This document shows, in pieces, positions 44,926 through 53,267 of a stretch of DNA of 64,000 nt; within the stretch, counting starts at the first letter, position 1; each line of letters begins with the position of its first letter. The stretch is from NCBI RefSeq assembly GCF_000426565.1, contig NZ_AUFP01000008.1:82412-146411 (forward strand). Reading direction: 5' to 3'. Source of the stretch: Segatella albensis DSM 11370 = JCM 12258. Its GTDB lineage: Bacteria > Bacteroidota > Bacteroidia > Bacteroidales > Bacteroidaceae. Below the pieces are notes generated by a model. That model was not told where the DNA came from. It did not search any database and saw only the letters and a program-made list of their open reading frames with translations. The translations under genes were made by a program, and so were the position numbers.

Positions 44926-45268
44926 ATTGTGCCAAGAACACTCCCACACAGTCTGCTATGAAGTCGAGCCATTCTCCACTTCGCCTTCCTCCTGTACAAT
45001 AGGCTTGTAGTATTTCTATGAGTCCTCCCATGAATATAGGTATGATACAAGTCCATATTAGCATTCTTCTAATATGGATTTTCTTTTTCATAATAATCTC
45101 TTCTATCCAGAAAGTACAGCATAATACTAGATACATCGCGATATGAGTCCACTTGTCAATCAATGTGACACCAGACAGGGGCGTTTCTGGTATATCAATA
45201 AAGCATAATAGCCAGATTATGATGAATATGAAACAAGAAATAGGGTGTCTTGTTAAAATGTGATGCAT
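44873..45268 (-). CDS. VanZ-like family membrane protein
   Basis: A 131-residue protein with about four hydrophobic segments and the VanZ pattern: DKWTHIAMYLVL near 40-51, then GGLIEILQAYCTGGRRSGEWL and DFIADCVGV near 81-110. VanZ proteins affect teicoplanin tolerance in enterococci, but in Bacteroidota the family has no assigned task. ATG 45268 (MHHILTRHP) was chosen; an upstream ATG at 45328 would add 20 residues without hydrophobic pattern. Its 3' end lies inside the CYTH gene on the other strand (53-bp overlap). Confidence 0.8.
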   Translation of the reverse strand: MHHILTRHPISCFIFIIIWLLCFIDIPETPLSGVTLIDKWTHIAMYLVLCCTFWIEEIIMKKKIHIRRMLIWTCIIPIFMGGLIEILQAYCTGGRRSGEWLDFIADCVGVFLAQFIGILLAKCLSTLRRDE

Positions 45269-45351
45269 AATTAATAAATTTACTTTCGATTTGTATGTAA
45301 AGATAAGATTTTTTTTATAATTTTGCAAACGAATGATTATATTATGTTAGT

Positions 45352-46710
45352 ATGACAGAACAGAGAGGTAATTTTGGAAGTAAATTAGGAGCGATATTGG
45401 CCACAGCAGGATCAGCGGTAGGTCTCGGTAATATTTGGCGATTCCCATATATGACAGGTGAAAATGGAGGTGCAGCCTTTATACTTATATATATAATATG
45501 TGTCTTATTATTGGGTATTCCATGTATGTTGGGTGAATTTATCATCGGTCGTCATGGAGCATCTAATACGTATAGAGCATATAGCAAGTTATCAGAAGGA
45601 AAAGCTTGGAAGTATGTAGGATTGTTAGGCGTTGTTACAGGTTTCCTTATTACAGGTTATTATGCTGTTGTTGCCGGTTGGTGCTTACAGTATATCTTTG
45701 CTACAGTAATGGGACATCTTAATGGAACCCCACAGTATTATATCGATTATTTCAATGATTTCTCAACCAATCCGTTACGACCGATTTTTTGGACAGCAGT
45801 AATTATAGGCATTACCCATTTCGTAATTGTCCATGGAGTAAGAGGAGGAATAGAGCGTGCCTCGAAATTATTGATGCCTACATTATTCGTTCTTTTACTT
45901 GTCATTGTTGTAGCATCTTGTATGCTTCCAAACGCCTCTCAAGGTATAAGATTTTTGTTTTATCCAGAATTGGATAAGTTAAATTCAGAAGTTTTTCTAG
46001 GAGCATTAGGTCAGTCCTTTTATTCCCTTAGTATTGCAATGGGATGTATCTGCACATATGCTTCATATTTTAGTCGTCAGACCAACCTTACTACTTCAGC
46101 TATTCAGATTGGTATCATTGATAGTATCGTAGCCATCTTAGCGGGATTGATGATATTTCCAGCAGCATTTTCCGTTGGTGTAAATCCAGATAGTGGTCCA
46201 TCGTTGATATTCATCACATTACCTAATGTGTTTCAGCAAGCCTTTGGCGGTTCCTCATTTGTCGGACTTATCATATCTCTGATGTTCTATACCTTACTGT
46301 CTTTAGCAGCACTAACATCATTGATGTCCTTGCATGAAGTGAGTACAGCATTCTTTTATGAAGAATTACATATCAGTCGTAAGAAAGGTGCAGTTATTGT
46401 TACAATAAGTACGTTGATTATAGGTGCAATCTGTTCTTTGTCACTTGGAGAATGGAACTTTCTTTCTCTTTCAGGAAAGAACTTGTTTAGTATCTTTGAC
46501 TTTGTAACTGGACAGATATTTCTACCTCTTGGTGGATTTCTTACATGTATATTTCTTGGCTGGTATGTGCCCAAAGATATTCTTAAAAGTGAGTTTACCA
46601 ATTGGGGAACATTGAAAGGTACATTTTTTGGAATATTCCTTTTCCTGATTCGTTTTGTATGTCCAATATCTATATTGGCAATATTCCTTCATCAGTTTAA
46701 TATCATTTAG
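45352..46710 (+). CDS. Sodium-dependent transporter, SNF family (copy 1)
   Basis: A 452-residue polytopic inner-membrane protein of the neurotransmitter:sodium symporter family (LeuT fold). The first helix motif GSAVGLGNIWRFPYMTGENGG near 20-40 contains the unwound substrate and sodium site; GIERASKLLMPTLF and NPDSGPSLIFITLPNVF are further family stretches. Bacterial relatives import amino acids or amines with sodium. A TAATTTTG -7 box lies at 45318-45325. A second copy starts 2 bp after its stop, so the two form one transcript. Confidence 0.93.
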   Translation: MTEQRGNFGSKLGAILATAGSAVGLGNIWRFPYMTGENGGAAFILIYIICVLLLGIPCMLGEFIIGRHGASNTYRAYSKLSEGKAWKYVGLLGVVTGFLITGYYAVVAGWCLQYIFATVMGHLNGTPQYYIDYFNDFSTNPLRPIFWTAVIIGITHFVIVHGVRGGIERASKLLMPTLFVLLLVIVVASCMLPNASQGIRFLFYPELDKLNSEVFLGALGQSFYSLSIAMGCICTYASYFSRQTNLTTSAIQIGIIDSIVAILAGLMIFPAAFSVGVNPDSGPSLIFITLPNVFQQAFGGSSFVGLIISLMFYTLLSLAALTSLMSLHEVSTAFFYEELHISRKKGAVIVTISTLIIGAICSLSLGEWNFLSLSGKNLFSIFDFVTGQIFLPLGGFLTCIFLGWYVPKDILKSEFTNWGTLKGTFFGIFLFLIRFVCPISILAIFLHQFNII

Positions 46711-46712
46711 TT

Positions 46713-48059
46713 ATGGAACGTGGCAGTTTTGGTACGAAGATAGGTGTTATCCTAGCGACGGCAGGTTCAGCGGTGGGATTAGGTAATATCTGGCGCTTCC
46801 CTTATATGACGGGTGAGAATGGAGGAGCAGCTTTTATTTTTATTTATTTGATATGTGTCTTCATTCTCGGCATCCCAGGGATGATAGCCGAATTTATCAT
46901 CGGTCGTCATTCTGCAGCAAATGCGGTGAGAGCCTATAAGAACATGGGCGGAAAATGTTGGTCATATGTTGGATTGATGGGCGCAATAACTTCAATGATT
47001 ATCCTCGGCTTCTATGCCGTCATAGCCGGTTGGTGTCTTCAGTATCTATATGCCGCCCTCATGGGTAATATTGGCGGAGATGTAACTTCCGTACAAAACT
47101 ATTTCAAGGAATTCGTCTCTAACCCTATAGAACCTATAGTATGGACGATAACATTTATTTTGATCACCCATTTTGTTGTTACTAAAGGAGTAAAGAAAGG
47201 TATAGAGAAAGTTTCCAATATCCTTATGCCAACTTTGTTTGTACTTCTTCTCATTATAGTAATATCCTCTTGTACATTACCAGGAGCAATAAAAGGTATA
47301 GAATTCTTGTTCTATCCGGATTTCTCGAAGGTGACATCCAAAGTGCTACTAGATGCCCTTGGACAAGGATTCTTTTCCTTGAGTTTAGGAACAGCATGCC
47401 TTTGTACCTATGCCAGCTATTTCAGTCGTCAGACCGATTTGTTGAAGTCATCAATCCAAATAGCCGGTATAGACACCATAATAGCAATCTTTGCCGGTCT
47501 GATGATATTCCCAGCAGCCTTCTCTGTTGGAGTAAACCCGGATAGCGGTCCTGCGTTGATATTCATTACCTTGCCAAATGTATTCCAGCAAGCCTTTGGG
47601 TCACTTCCCGTATTTGCTTATATTATCGGGGTATTGTTTTATGCATTATTGGCATTGGCAGCCTTAACCTCAACGATCTCAATGCATGAGATAGGCACAG
47701 CATTCTTTTTTGAAGAATTACACATCAGTAGAAAAAAAGGAGCTTGGATAGAGACTGGAATATGTATTTGTATCGGAATACTATGTTCCTTGTCACAAGG
47801 TGCTGCAAAGATAAATATCTTTGGTGTAGATTTCCTGTCTTGTTGTGATTTCCTTACCTCAGATATCTTATTACCATTAGGTTCGTTTCTCACTTGTATA
47901 TTAATAGGAAGAGTTGTAGACAAGCATGTTGTAAAGGACGAGTTTACCAATTGGGGAACAGTAAGTCGCAGTTTTTATGCCATTTGGCTGTTTGGCATCC
48001 GTTGGGTTTGTCCGATATGTATTATCTTTGTATTTTTACATCAACTTCATATAATATAG
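46713..48059 (+). CDS. Sodium-dependent transporter, SNF family (copy 2)
   Basis: A 448-residue paralogue of the preceding gene, colinear along its whole length. It shares GSAVGLGNIWRFPYMTGENG, YASYFSRQTDL, NPDSGPALIFITLPNVFQQ and the closing FTNWGTVSRSF almost unchanged, while the loops differ. The pair looks like a tandem duplication followed by divergence, so the two may have different substrates or work as a pair. The gap to copy 1 is 2 bp. The substrate is not readable. Confidence 0.93.
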   Translation: MERGSFGTKIGVILATAGSAVGLGNIWRFPYMTGENGGAAFIFIYLICVFILGIPGMIAEFIIGRHSAANAVRAYKNMGGKCWSYVGLMGAITSMIILGFYAVIAGWCLQYLYAALMGNIGGDVTSVQNYFKEFVSNPIEPIVWTITFILITHFVVTKGVKKGIEKVSNILMPTLFVLLLIIVISSCTLPGAIKGIEFLFYPDFSKVTSKVLLDALGQGFFSLSLGTACLCTYASYFSRQTDLLKSSIQIAGIDTIIAIFAGLMIFPAAFSVGVNPDSGPALIFITLPNVFQQAFGSLPVFAYIIGVLFYALLALAALTSTISMHEIGTAFFFEELHISRKKGAWIETGICICIGILCSLSQGAAKINIFGVDFLSCCDFLTSDILLPLGSFLTCILIGRVVDKHVVKDEFTNWGTVSRSFYAIWLFGIRWVCPICIIFVFLHQLHII

Positions 48060-48105
48060 TTAGATTTGTCCCGTTACAATATAAAAGGATTGTATCGAGG
48101 AAAAT

Positions 48106-49002
48106 ATGTTAAAAGAATTTTTTTATTTGCAGAAAAGCGACCGACAAGCTATTTTGGTCCTTTTATCTGCAATTATTATTGCTCTAGTTTTTGTTTTTGG
48201 CGTTGGAAGTCATCATACTACCACTTCTGTGTCACCGAATTCTGATAAAGAATATAGCAGAGGGTATTATTCCAAGGATGGTAAACATCTATACTATAAT
48301 ATAGAGGGCCGTCAAGCCGAATTGTTTCCTTTTGATCCTAATACAGCTGATAGTACAGAACTGCTGAGATTAGGATTAGCTCCTTTCCAAGTGAGAAATA
48401 TTTATCATTATCGTGCAAAAGGAGGAGTCTTTCATAGTGCGAATGATTTTGCTCGTTTATATGGATTGACAAGAAAACAATATCGAATGTTAGAGCCTTA
48501 CATTCAGATTTCCAGTGATTATCTTCCTGCTTCCGATTTATATCAGAGTAGGGGATTCGTTCGAGATACTATGCGATTATCCCCCGTACATCATATCTCC
48601 GATAAACTGAAACCGGGTGAAACGATTCTGTTGAATGCATCAGATACTACATTATTAAAGAAAGTGCCTGGAATTGGAAGTGGATATGCCAAGGCAATCG
48701 TAAACCTAAGAAATAGATATGGTGGATTGTATGACCCACGACAGTTGTTGGATATCAGTGAATTTCCTGTTGATGCTTTGAAATATTTTAGGGTAGATCT
48801 CTCAGGAATTACGAAGATCAATATCAATAAGCTTAGTGTGAACCAATTACGCCGCCATCCATACATCAATTTCTATCAGGCAAAAGCGATTTTTGATTAT
48901 CGTCGCACACACGGACCTATTCATGACTTGCGTGAATTGGCTAATCATCCGGATTTTCCTCCGGCAGAGATAGAACGTCTTCAACCTTATGTAGAATATT
49001 AA
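48106..49002 (+). CDS. Helix-hairpin-helix (ComEA-like) DNA-binding protein
   Basis: A 298-residue protein with one N-terminal membrane segment (about 17-35) and three helix-hairpin-helix repeats: DPNTADSTELLRLGL near 77-91, KKVPGIGSGYAKAIVNLRNR near 185-204, and ININKLSVNQLRRHPYINFY near 238-257. ComEA-type proteins bind double-stranded DNA at the cell surface during uptake; related helix-hairpin-helix proteins of Bacteroidota are broadly conserved, and a role in DNA uptake here is a guess. It lies 46 bp after the SNF pair and ends at a strong terminator. Confidence 0.82.
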   Translation: MLKEFFYLQKSDRQAILVLLSAIIIALVFVFGVGSHHTTTSVSPNSDKEYSRGYYSKDGKHLYYNIEGRQAELFPFDPNTADSTELLRLGLAPFQVRNIYHYRAKGGVFHSANDFARLYGLTRKQYRMLEPYIQISSDYLPASDLYQSRGFVRDTMRLSPVHHISDKLKPGETILLNASDTTLLKKVPGIGSGYAKAIVNLRNRYGGLYDPRQLLDISEFPVDALKYFRVDLSGITKININKLSVNQLRRHPYINFYQAKAIFDYRRTHGPIHDLRELANHPDFPPAEIERLQPYVEY

Positions 49003-49004
49003 AG

Positions 49005-49049
49005 AAAAGTTCATCCGATGAAGGTACAAAACTTATCGGATGAACTTTT
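49005..49049 (+). terminator. Hairpin terminator after the ComEA-like gene
   Basis: A perfect 15-bp stem (49005-49019 with 49035-49049) with a 15-nt loop and a T run, starting 2 bp after the stop codon. Confidence 0.88.
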
Positions 49050-49791
49050 TATAATATTTAAACTTTAGTCAACGAACTGTTAATAGAAAAAGTGTTCAGC
49101 TTTTGGTTGCTTCTAGAACGAATAAGAATACCAATATACAGGAAAGCCTAAAGAAACGTTCTCGAAAAAGTTGTTTTTCTGAATGAAGTTAACTTCATCG
49201 GCTTACGCAGTTAACTTCGTAAGCTCACGCGAATAGGTTTGTTGGCTTACATAGTTAACCGAATAAGCCCATATACCCAGTATGTTCCGTGGATAAAATT
49301 AAAAAGAAAAAATATAAGTTATTGATAATCAATGAATTATATTTTGATTATATTTCGAATATTCATAGTCAACCATTTCCTGATTCTGAATTTGCGAATT
49401 ATGGACCTCTTTTATCAGCTGAAAATTAAACAATGAAAGGTTTGTTAAACTTCCCTGGATTCAAGTTAAGAGTTCTCCTTATTTCTTTGTCAGAAAGGAA
49501 ATAATTCTATACCTTTGTATGTGTTGATGGTTTATTGTCCATTTACACAAAAATGCACAAGAAGGAAAGGGAATTCCTTTAACCCTCCAATATAATGATA
49601 AAGGAGCCAAACAATTCCTGTGAGGCGGGCACCTCAGAAATATTTTCATGTGATATTTAAAATTGTAGGCGTAAAGGTAGCAATTATATAGGAAATTAAA
49701 CAGCTCCTTGTTTATCACGGAGAAATTACTCTAGATGAATACCTTCGCACGGTTTTTCGATAAGTTCTACTTGTTTTCTATATAAAACAAA
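49050..49791. other. Gene-free intergenic stretch with palindromes and an orphan promoter
   Basis: No convincing coding frame is present on either strand. Three GTTAAC hexamers lie near 49189, 49210 and 49255; the first is the centre of the 16-bp palindrome at 49183-49198, and the second is the loop of a hairpin GCTTACG...CGTAAGC at 49201-49224. A consensus promoter at 49486-49517 points right into 250 bp with local hairpins but no gene. Confidence 0.6.
49486..49517 (+). promoter_or_regulatory. Orphan Bacteroidota promoter
   Basis: TTTG (49486-49489), 20 bp, then TACCTTTG (49510-49517) match the -33/-7 consensus exactly. No open frame follows within a useful distance; the predicted transcript would begin near 49521 with a hairpin (49521-49548). 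It may drive a small RNA. Confidence 0.6.
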
Positions 49792-49821
49792 AAAGGAACT
49801 AATCCTTAGATTAATTCCTTT
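49792..49821 (-). terminator. Terminator of tRNA-Pro
   Basis: A 13-bp stem with one mismatch (49792-49804 with 49809-49821), followed on the minus strand by TTTTTTGTTTT. It lies just past the tRNA 3' end. Confidence 0.85.
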
Positions 49822-49824
49822 CTG

Positions 49825-49897
49825 TCGGGATTAGGCGACTCGAACGCCCGACCCCTACGTCCCGAACGTAGTGCGCTACCAACTGCGCTAAATCCCG
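49825..49897 (-). tRNA. tRNA-Pro (anticodon CGG)
   Basis: A 73-nt cloverleaf on the minus strand. The acceptor stem CGGGATT pairs perfectly with AATCCCG; the anticodon stem CTACG/CGTAG encloses TTCGGGA with anticodon CGG; the T loop contains GTTCGAG. CCA is not encoded. A TATCTTTG -7 box lies at 49909-49916 on the same strand. Confidence 0.95.
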
Positions 49898-49966
49898 ATT
49901 CGTGGATGCAAAGATACACCAAAAAAACGAAATATGATAATTTTCTTAAAGAAAATTGCTCAAAAA

Positions 49967-49998
49967 TTTGTCAATTCCGAATAAAAGCCCTATCTTTG
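49967..49998 (+). promoter_or_regulatory. Promoter of tRNA-Phe
   Basis: TTTG (49967-49970), 20 bp, then TATCTTTG (49991-49998) match the consensus; the tRNA starts 18 bp downstream. Confidence 0.88.
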
Positions 49999-50016
49999 CA
50001 ACCGCATTTCAGAAAT

Positions 50017-50089
50017 GGTACCTTAGCTCAGGTGGTAGAGCAATGGACTGAAAATCCATGTGTCCTTGGTTCAACTCCAAGAGGTACCA
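50017..50089 (+). tRNA. tRNA-Phe (anticodon GAA)
   Basis: A 73-nt cloverleaf. The acceptor stem GGTACCT pairs with AGGTACC; the anticodon stem ATGGA/TCCAT encloses CTGAAAA with anticodon GAA; the T arm holds GTTCAAC. CCA is not encoded. It is followed by the shared terminator at 50093-50122. Confidence 0.96.
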
Positions 50090-50092
50090 CTA

Positions 50093-50122
50093 AAAAGCCG
50101 AATCTTTTAAGATTCGGCTTTT
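50093..50122. terminator. Bidirectional terminator between tRNA-Phe and murF
   Basis: A 13-bp perfect stem (50093-50105 with 50110-50122) with a 4-nt loop and T runs on both sides. It sits between the tRNA and the converging murF stop. Confidence 0.9.
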
Positions 50123-50125
50123 CTT

Positions 50126-51445
50126 TTATAGCATTCCCGGAAGTTCAAAAAGTTTGATACCGTTAGATCCCTTTATTAAGATATATTGATCTGTAGGTTT
50201 ATGCTTAGCTATTTCCTCTTTTACCTCCTCAACATTAGTGAATTTTCTAAAGTCTGTCTTTGTTTTGCAGAACTCTTCTCCTACAAGCCAAATATTGCAG
50301 AGCCCATATTCTTTAAGCAAATCTACAATCTTCTGATGTTCTGCTAAAGAAGTCTCACCAAGCTCACGCATATCACCAAGGATAGCCATCTTGTTAGGTA
50401 CATCCATCACCTTAAAGTTTTCTATGGCAGCAGACATACTGGATGGATTTGCGTTATAAGCATCAACGATGAGTTTGTTACTGTCAGTAACAGTCAACTG
50501 ACTTCTATTGTTGTTTGGAATATAATTTTCTAGTGCATGATTGATAGCCTCCGGTTCTACTCCGAAGTTTAAACCTATCGTTATCGCAGCCAACATGTTG
50601 TCGATGTTGTAAGAACCGATCAAATGAGTTTGAACCTCATAGATTCTTGCGTTCATAGATTTATCAGCAGAATTTTGTTTCCAAGCAAACTTAAGGAAAG
50701 GAGCACAGCAGATCACATTTCCCTCTACGCTGGCGTTTTCTGATCGACCATAAGTGATGATTCTGTTCATTTCGCGTGAAGTTGCCATCTCTACGAGATC
50801 ATCATTGCTTTCGTTCAGGAATATCAATCCCTCATTAGCTTTGATAAAGTCGTATAACTCACCTTTCGTCTTCTTCACCCCCTCGAAAGAACCGAAACCT
50901 TGTAGATGTGCCCTTCCTACGTTTGTAATCATACCACAAGTAGGTTCTACATAGTCGATAAGTTTCTTGATGTCACCCGGATGACTGGCTCCCATCTCAA
51001 CAACGGCAATCTCATGATTCTCGTTCAGGCGGAAAAGAGTCTTTGGTACGCCCACATCATTGTTGAAGTTACCCTCCGTGTGCATGACATTATACTTTTC
51101 CGAAAGAACAGCCGAAATAAGTTCCTTAGTAGTTGTCTTTCCGTTGGTACCCGTGATGCCAATTACCGGAATATCGAATTGTCTGCGATGTTCCCTTGCC
51201 AGTTCCTTGAAAGTTGTCAAGCAATCCTCTACTAATAAGTATCGAGAGTCATTCTCGACCATGTATTCTTTTTCATCGATAATTGCATAAGCGCATCCCT
51301 TCTCCAATGCCATCTTTGCAAATTTGTTGCCATCGAAAGACGCCCCTTTCAAGGCCAAGAAGATACTTCCTTTAGGACAGTCTCTGCTATCTGTAGTAAT
51401 AGTAGGATGTTCTTGATAGATTTTGTATAATTCAGTTATTTCCAT
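50126..51445 (-). CDS. murF: UDP-N-acetylmuramoyl-tripeptide--D-alanyl-D-alanine ligase
   Basis: A 439-residue Mur ligase that adds D-Ala-D-Ala to the stem peptide, the last cytosolic step before MraY. The ATP loop [15 protein letters not shown] lies near 96-110; EMGASHPGDIKKLIDYVEPTCG near 151-172 and VDAYNANPSSMSAAIENF near 325-342 are MurF-typical. It is missing from the division cluster and stands alone here, diverging from folP. A TATATTTG -7 box is at 51466-51473 on this strand. Confidence 0.96.
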   Translation of the reverse strand: MEITELYKIYQEHPTITTDSRDCPKGSIFLALKGASFDGNKFAKMALEKGCAYAIIDEKEYMVENDSRYLLVEDCLTTFKELAREHRRQFDIPVIGITGTNGKTTTKELISAVLSEKYNVMHTEGNFNNDVGVPKTLFRLNENHEIAVVEMGASHPGDIKKLIDYVEPTCGMITNVGRAHLQGFGSFEGVKKTKGELYDFIKANEGLIFLNESNDDLVEMATSREMNRIITYGRSENASVEGNVICCAPFLKFAWKQNSADKSMNARIYEVQTHLIGSYNIDNMLAAITIGLNFGVEPEAINHALENYIPNNNRSQLTVTDSNKLIVDAYNANPSSMSAAIENFKVMDVPNKMAILGDMRELGETSLAEHQKIVDLLKEYGLCNIWLVGEEFCKTKTDFRKFTNVEEVKEEIAKHKPTDQYILIKGSNGIKLFELPGML

Positions 51446-51517
51446 TATCTACTATAATTTTTGTGCAAATATAAGGCAAAAATTACAAAATGAGGTCGAT
51501 TTCTCGATTAATATTGT

Positions 51518-51525
51518 TATTTTTG
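51518..51525 (+). promoter_or_regulatory. folP: -7 box directly upstream of folP start
   Basis: TATTTTTG ends five bases before ATG 51531, again predicting an almost leaderless mRNA. ATG 51537 is a second possible start. No -33 TTTG is seen at the expected distance. Confidence 0.55.
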
Positions 51526-51530
51526 CCTTT

Positions 51531-52379
51531 ATGAATATGCAATTAGATTATACAATTAATGTGAGAGGAAAATTATTATCCCTCAAGCAACCCCAAGTAA
51601 TGGGTATATTGAACTGTACACCAGATAGTTTCTATGCTGGTAGTCGAAAACAAACAGAAAAGGAAATCATTGATAGAGCCAATCAGATTATTGCTGAGGG
51701 TGGTTCTATTATAGATATCGGAGCATATTCTACACGTCCAGGAGCAGCCGAGGTGAGTGAAGAAGAAGAGATGAAGCGATTGCGCTTCGCCTTATCCTTA
51801 GTGAGAAAGGAGCATCCTGATAGTATTATCTCTATAGATACTTATCGTGCCAAAGTAGCCCAGATGTCGGTTGAAGAATATGGTGCCGATATTATCAATG
51901 ACGTATCAGAAGGAGGCCTGACCGGTATTGTGGACACCCCATTGGAGCAGACAGATGATGTTTATCCAGAGATCTTCCGCATGATGGGGCAGCTCAAGGT
52001 TCCATATATTCTGATGTCTGTTCAGGGAAACCTTCATGATATGATCAAGAATTTTTCCAAAGAAGTTCAACAACTACGTGATTTGTCGGTAAAGGATATC
52101 ATTCTCGATCCGGGTTTTGGTTTCGGAAAAGATATACAGGCCAACTATGATATACTGTCAGATATGGATGAATTGCGCTGTTTTGAGTTACCTATTCTTG
52201 TAGGCGTTTCCAGAAAGCGCATGATACATCAGTTGTTAGATATTTCTGTTGATGAGGCCCTGAATGGAACAACTATTGTAAATACAATATCCTTGATGAA
52301 AGGTGCCAATATCTTGAGAGTACATGATGTAAAGGAAGCTGTGCAAGCTGTGAAAATCGTAGAACAATTATCAAAATAA
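51531..52379 (+). CDS. folP: Dihydropteroate synthase
   Basis: A 282-residue TIM-barrel enzyme that joins p-aminobenzoate to the pterin in folate synthesis and is the sulfonamide target. The two DHPS signatures are visible: VMGILNCTPDSFYAGS near 23-38 and GGSIIDIGAYSTRPGA near 55-70; SIDTYRAKVA and ILDPGFGFGKD follow. ATG 51531 was chosen; the longer frame from 51423 would run over the promoter and the divergent murF start. The cdaA gene follows after 7 bp. Confidence 0.96.
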   Translation: MNMQLDYTINVRGKLLSLKQPQVMGILNCTPDSFYAGSRKQTEKEIIDRANQIIAEGGSIIDIGAYSTRPGAAEVSEEEEMKRLRFALSLVRKEHPDSIISIDTYRAKVAQMSVEEYGADIINDVSEGGLTGIVDTPLEQTDDVYPEIFRMMGQLKVPYILMSVQGNLHDMIKNFSKEVQQLRDLSVKDIILDPGFGFGKDIQANYDILSDMDELRCFELPILVGVSRKRMIHQLLDISVDEALNGTTIVNTISLMKGANILRVHDVKEAVQAVKIVEQLSK

Positions 52380-52386
52380 TACCTTT

Positions 52387-53157
52387 ATGTTAGAATTTGG
52401 AATAAAAGACATTATCGATATTATTCTAGTGGCTTTGATGCTTTATTACATCTATCGCCTGATGAAAGAAAGCCGCTCTTTGAATATCTTTGTCGGCATT
52501 ATGCTTTTTGTTCTGATTTGGCTTTTTGTGAGCCAGATACTTGAAATGAAACTACTTGGTGCGATTCTCGACAAGTTGGTAAGTGTAGGAGTCATAGCCT
52601 TGATAGTGATATTTCAGGAAGATATACGCAAGTTCTTGTATGAAATTGGTTCACAGAAAGGTATTCGTCGCTTAGTATTATTTCTTAAAACCAATAAAAA
52701 TAATGGCAAGGAAGTAGATAAGGAAACGATTATGCCAATCGTTATGGCTTGCATGAGTATGAGCAAGAAAAATATCGGTGCCTTGATCGTTATTCAGCGC
52801 GGTGTGCCTCTTACCGATATTGTAGATACCGGTGAAAGAATTGATGCAAATGTCAATCAGCGACTGATAGAAAACATCTTCTTTAAGAATTCTCCGCTTC
52901 ATGATGGAGCAATGATCGTCTCAGATAAAAGAATAGAAGCTGCGGGGTGCATACTTCCAGTCAGCCATAGTCTCGATATACCAAAAGAGTTAGGGTTGCG
53001 TCATCGTGCAGCTATGGGCATCTCACAAAATAGTGATGCTATTTCTATTGTCGTTTCAGAGGAGACCGGTAGAATATCAGTAGCGATAAAAGGCGAATTT
53101 AAACTACGACTCTCTGCAGAGGAATTGGAAAGCATTCTAACGAATGAAATGTTTTAG
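52387..53157 (+). CDS. cdaA: Diadenylate cyclase CdaA (c-di-AMP synthase)
   Basis: A 256-residue membrane-bound enzyme that makes c-di-AMP from two ATP. Three hydrophobic segments (about 10-75) precede the DAC domain, whose active-site motifs are DGA at 173-175 (SPLHDGAMIV) and RHR at 205-207 (LGLRHRAAMG). It lies 7 bp after folP in one operon, an arrangement I associate with Bacteroidota. In other bacteria c-di-AMP controls potassium and osmotic balance and wall homeostasis. The usual CdaA partners CdaR and GlmM are not adjacent here. Confidence 0.95.
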   Translation: MLEFGIKDIIDIILVALMLYYIYRLMKESRSLNIFVGIMLFVLIWLFVSQILEMKLLGAILDKLVSVGVIALIVIFQEDIRKFLYEIGSQKGIRRLVLFLKTNKNNGKEVDKETIMPIVMACMSMSKKNIGALIVIQRGVPLTDIVDTGERIDANVNQRLIENIFFKNSPLHDGAMIVSDKRIEAAGCILPVSHSLDIPKELGLRHRAAMGISQNSDAISIVVSEETGRISVAIKGEFKLRLSAEELESILTNEMF

Positions 53158-53267
53158 TAAAAATTATCTCTAAACTCTAAAATGAGTGAATTATTTTTTG
53201 TACTTTTGCAAAGTCTAAATAGCAAATTCAAGAAATATCGAGAAAATATTTTTATTATATACAAACT

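Noticed and set aside
49479..49718. 79-codon minus-strand frame in the intergenic stretch
   Set aside because: No start context, domain or conserved pattern; it covers the orphan promoter.
49825..50089. Integrated element bounded by tRNA genes
   Set aside because: No integrase, no repeated tRNA 3' end and no foreign genes lie beside tRNA-Pro or tRNA-Phe.
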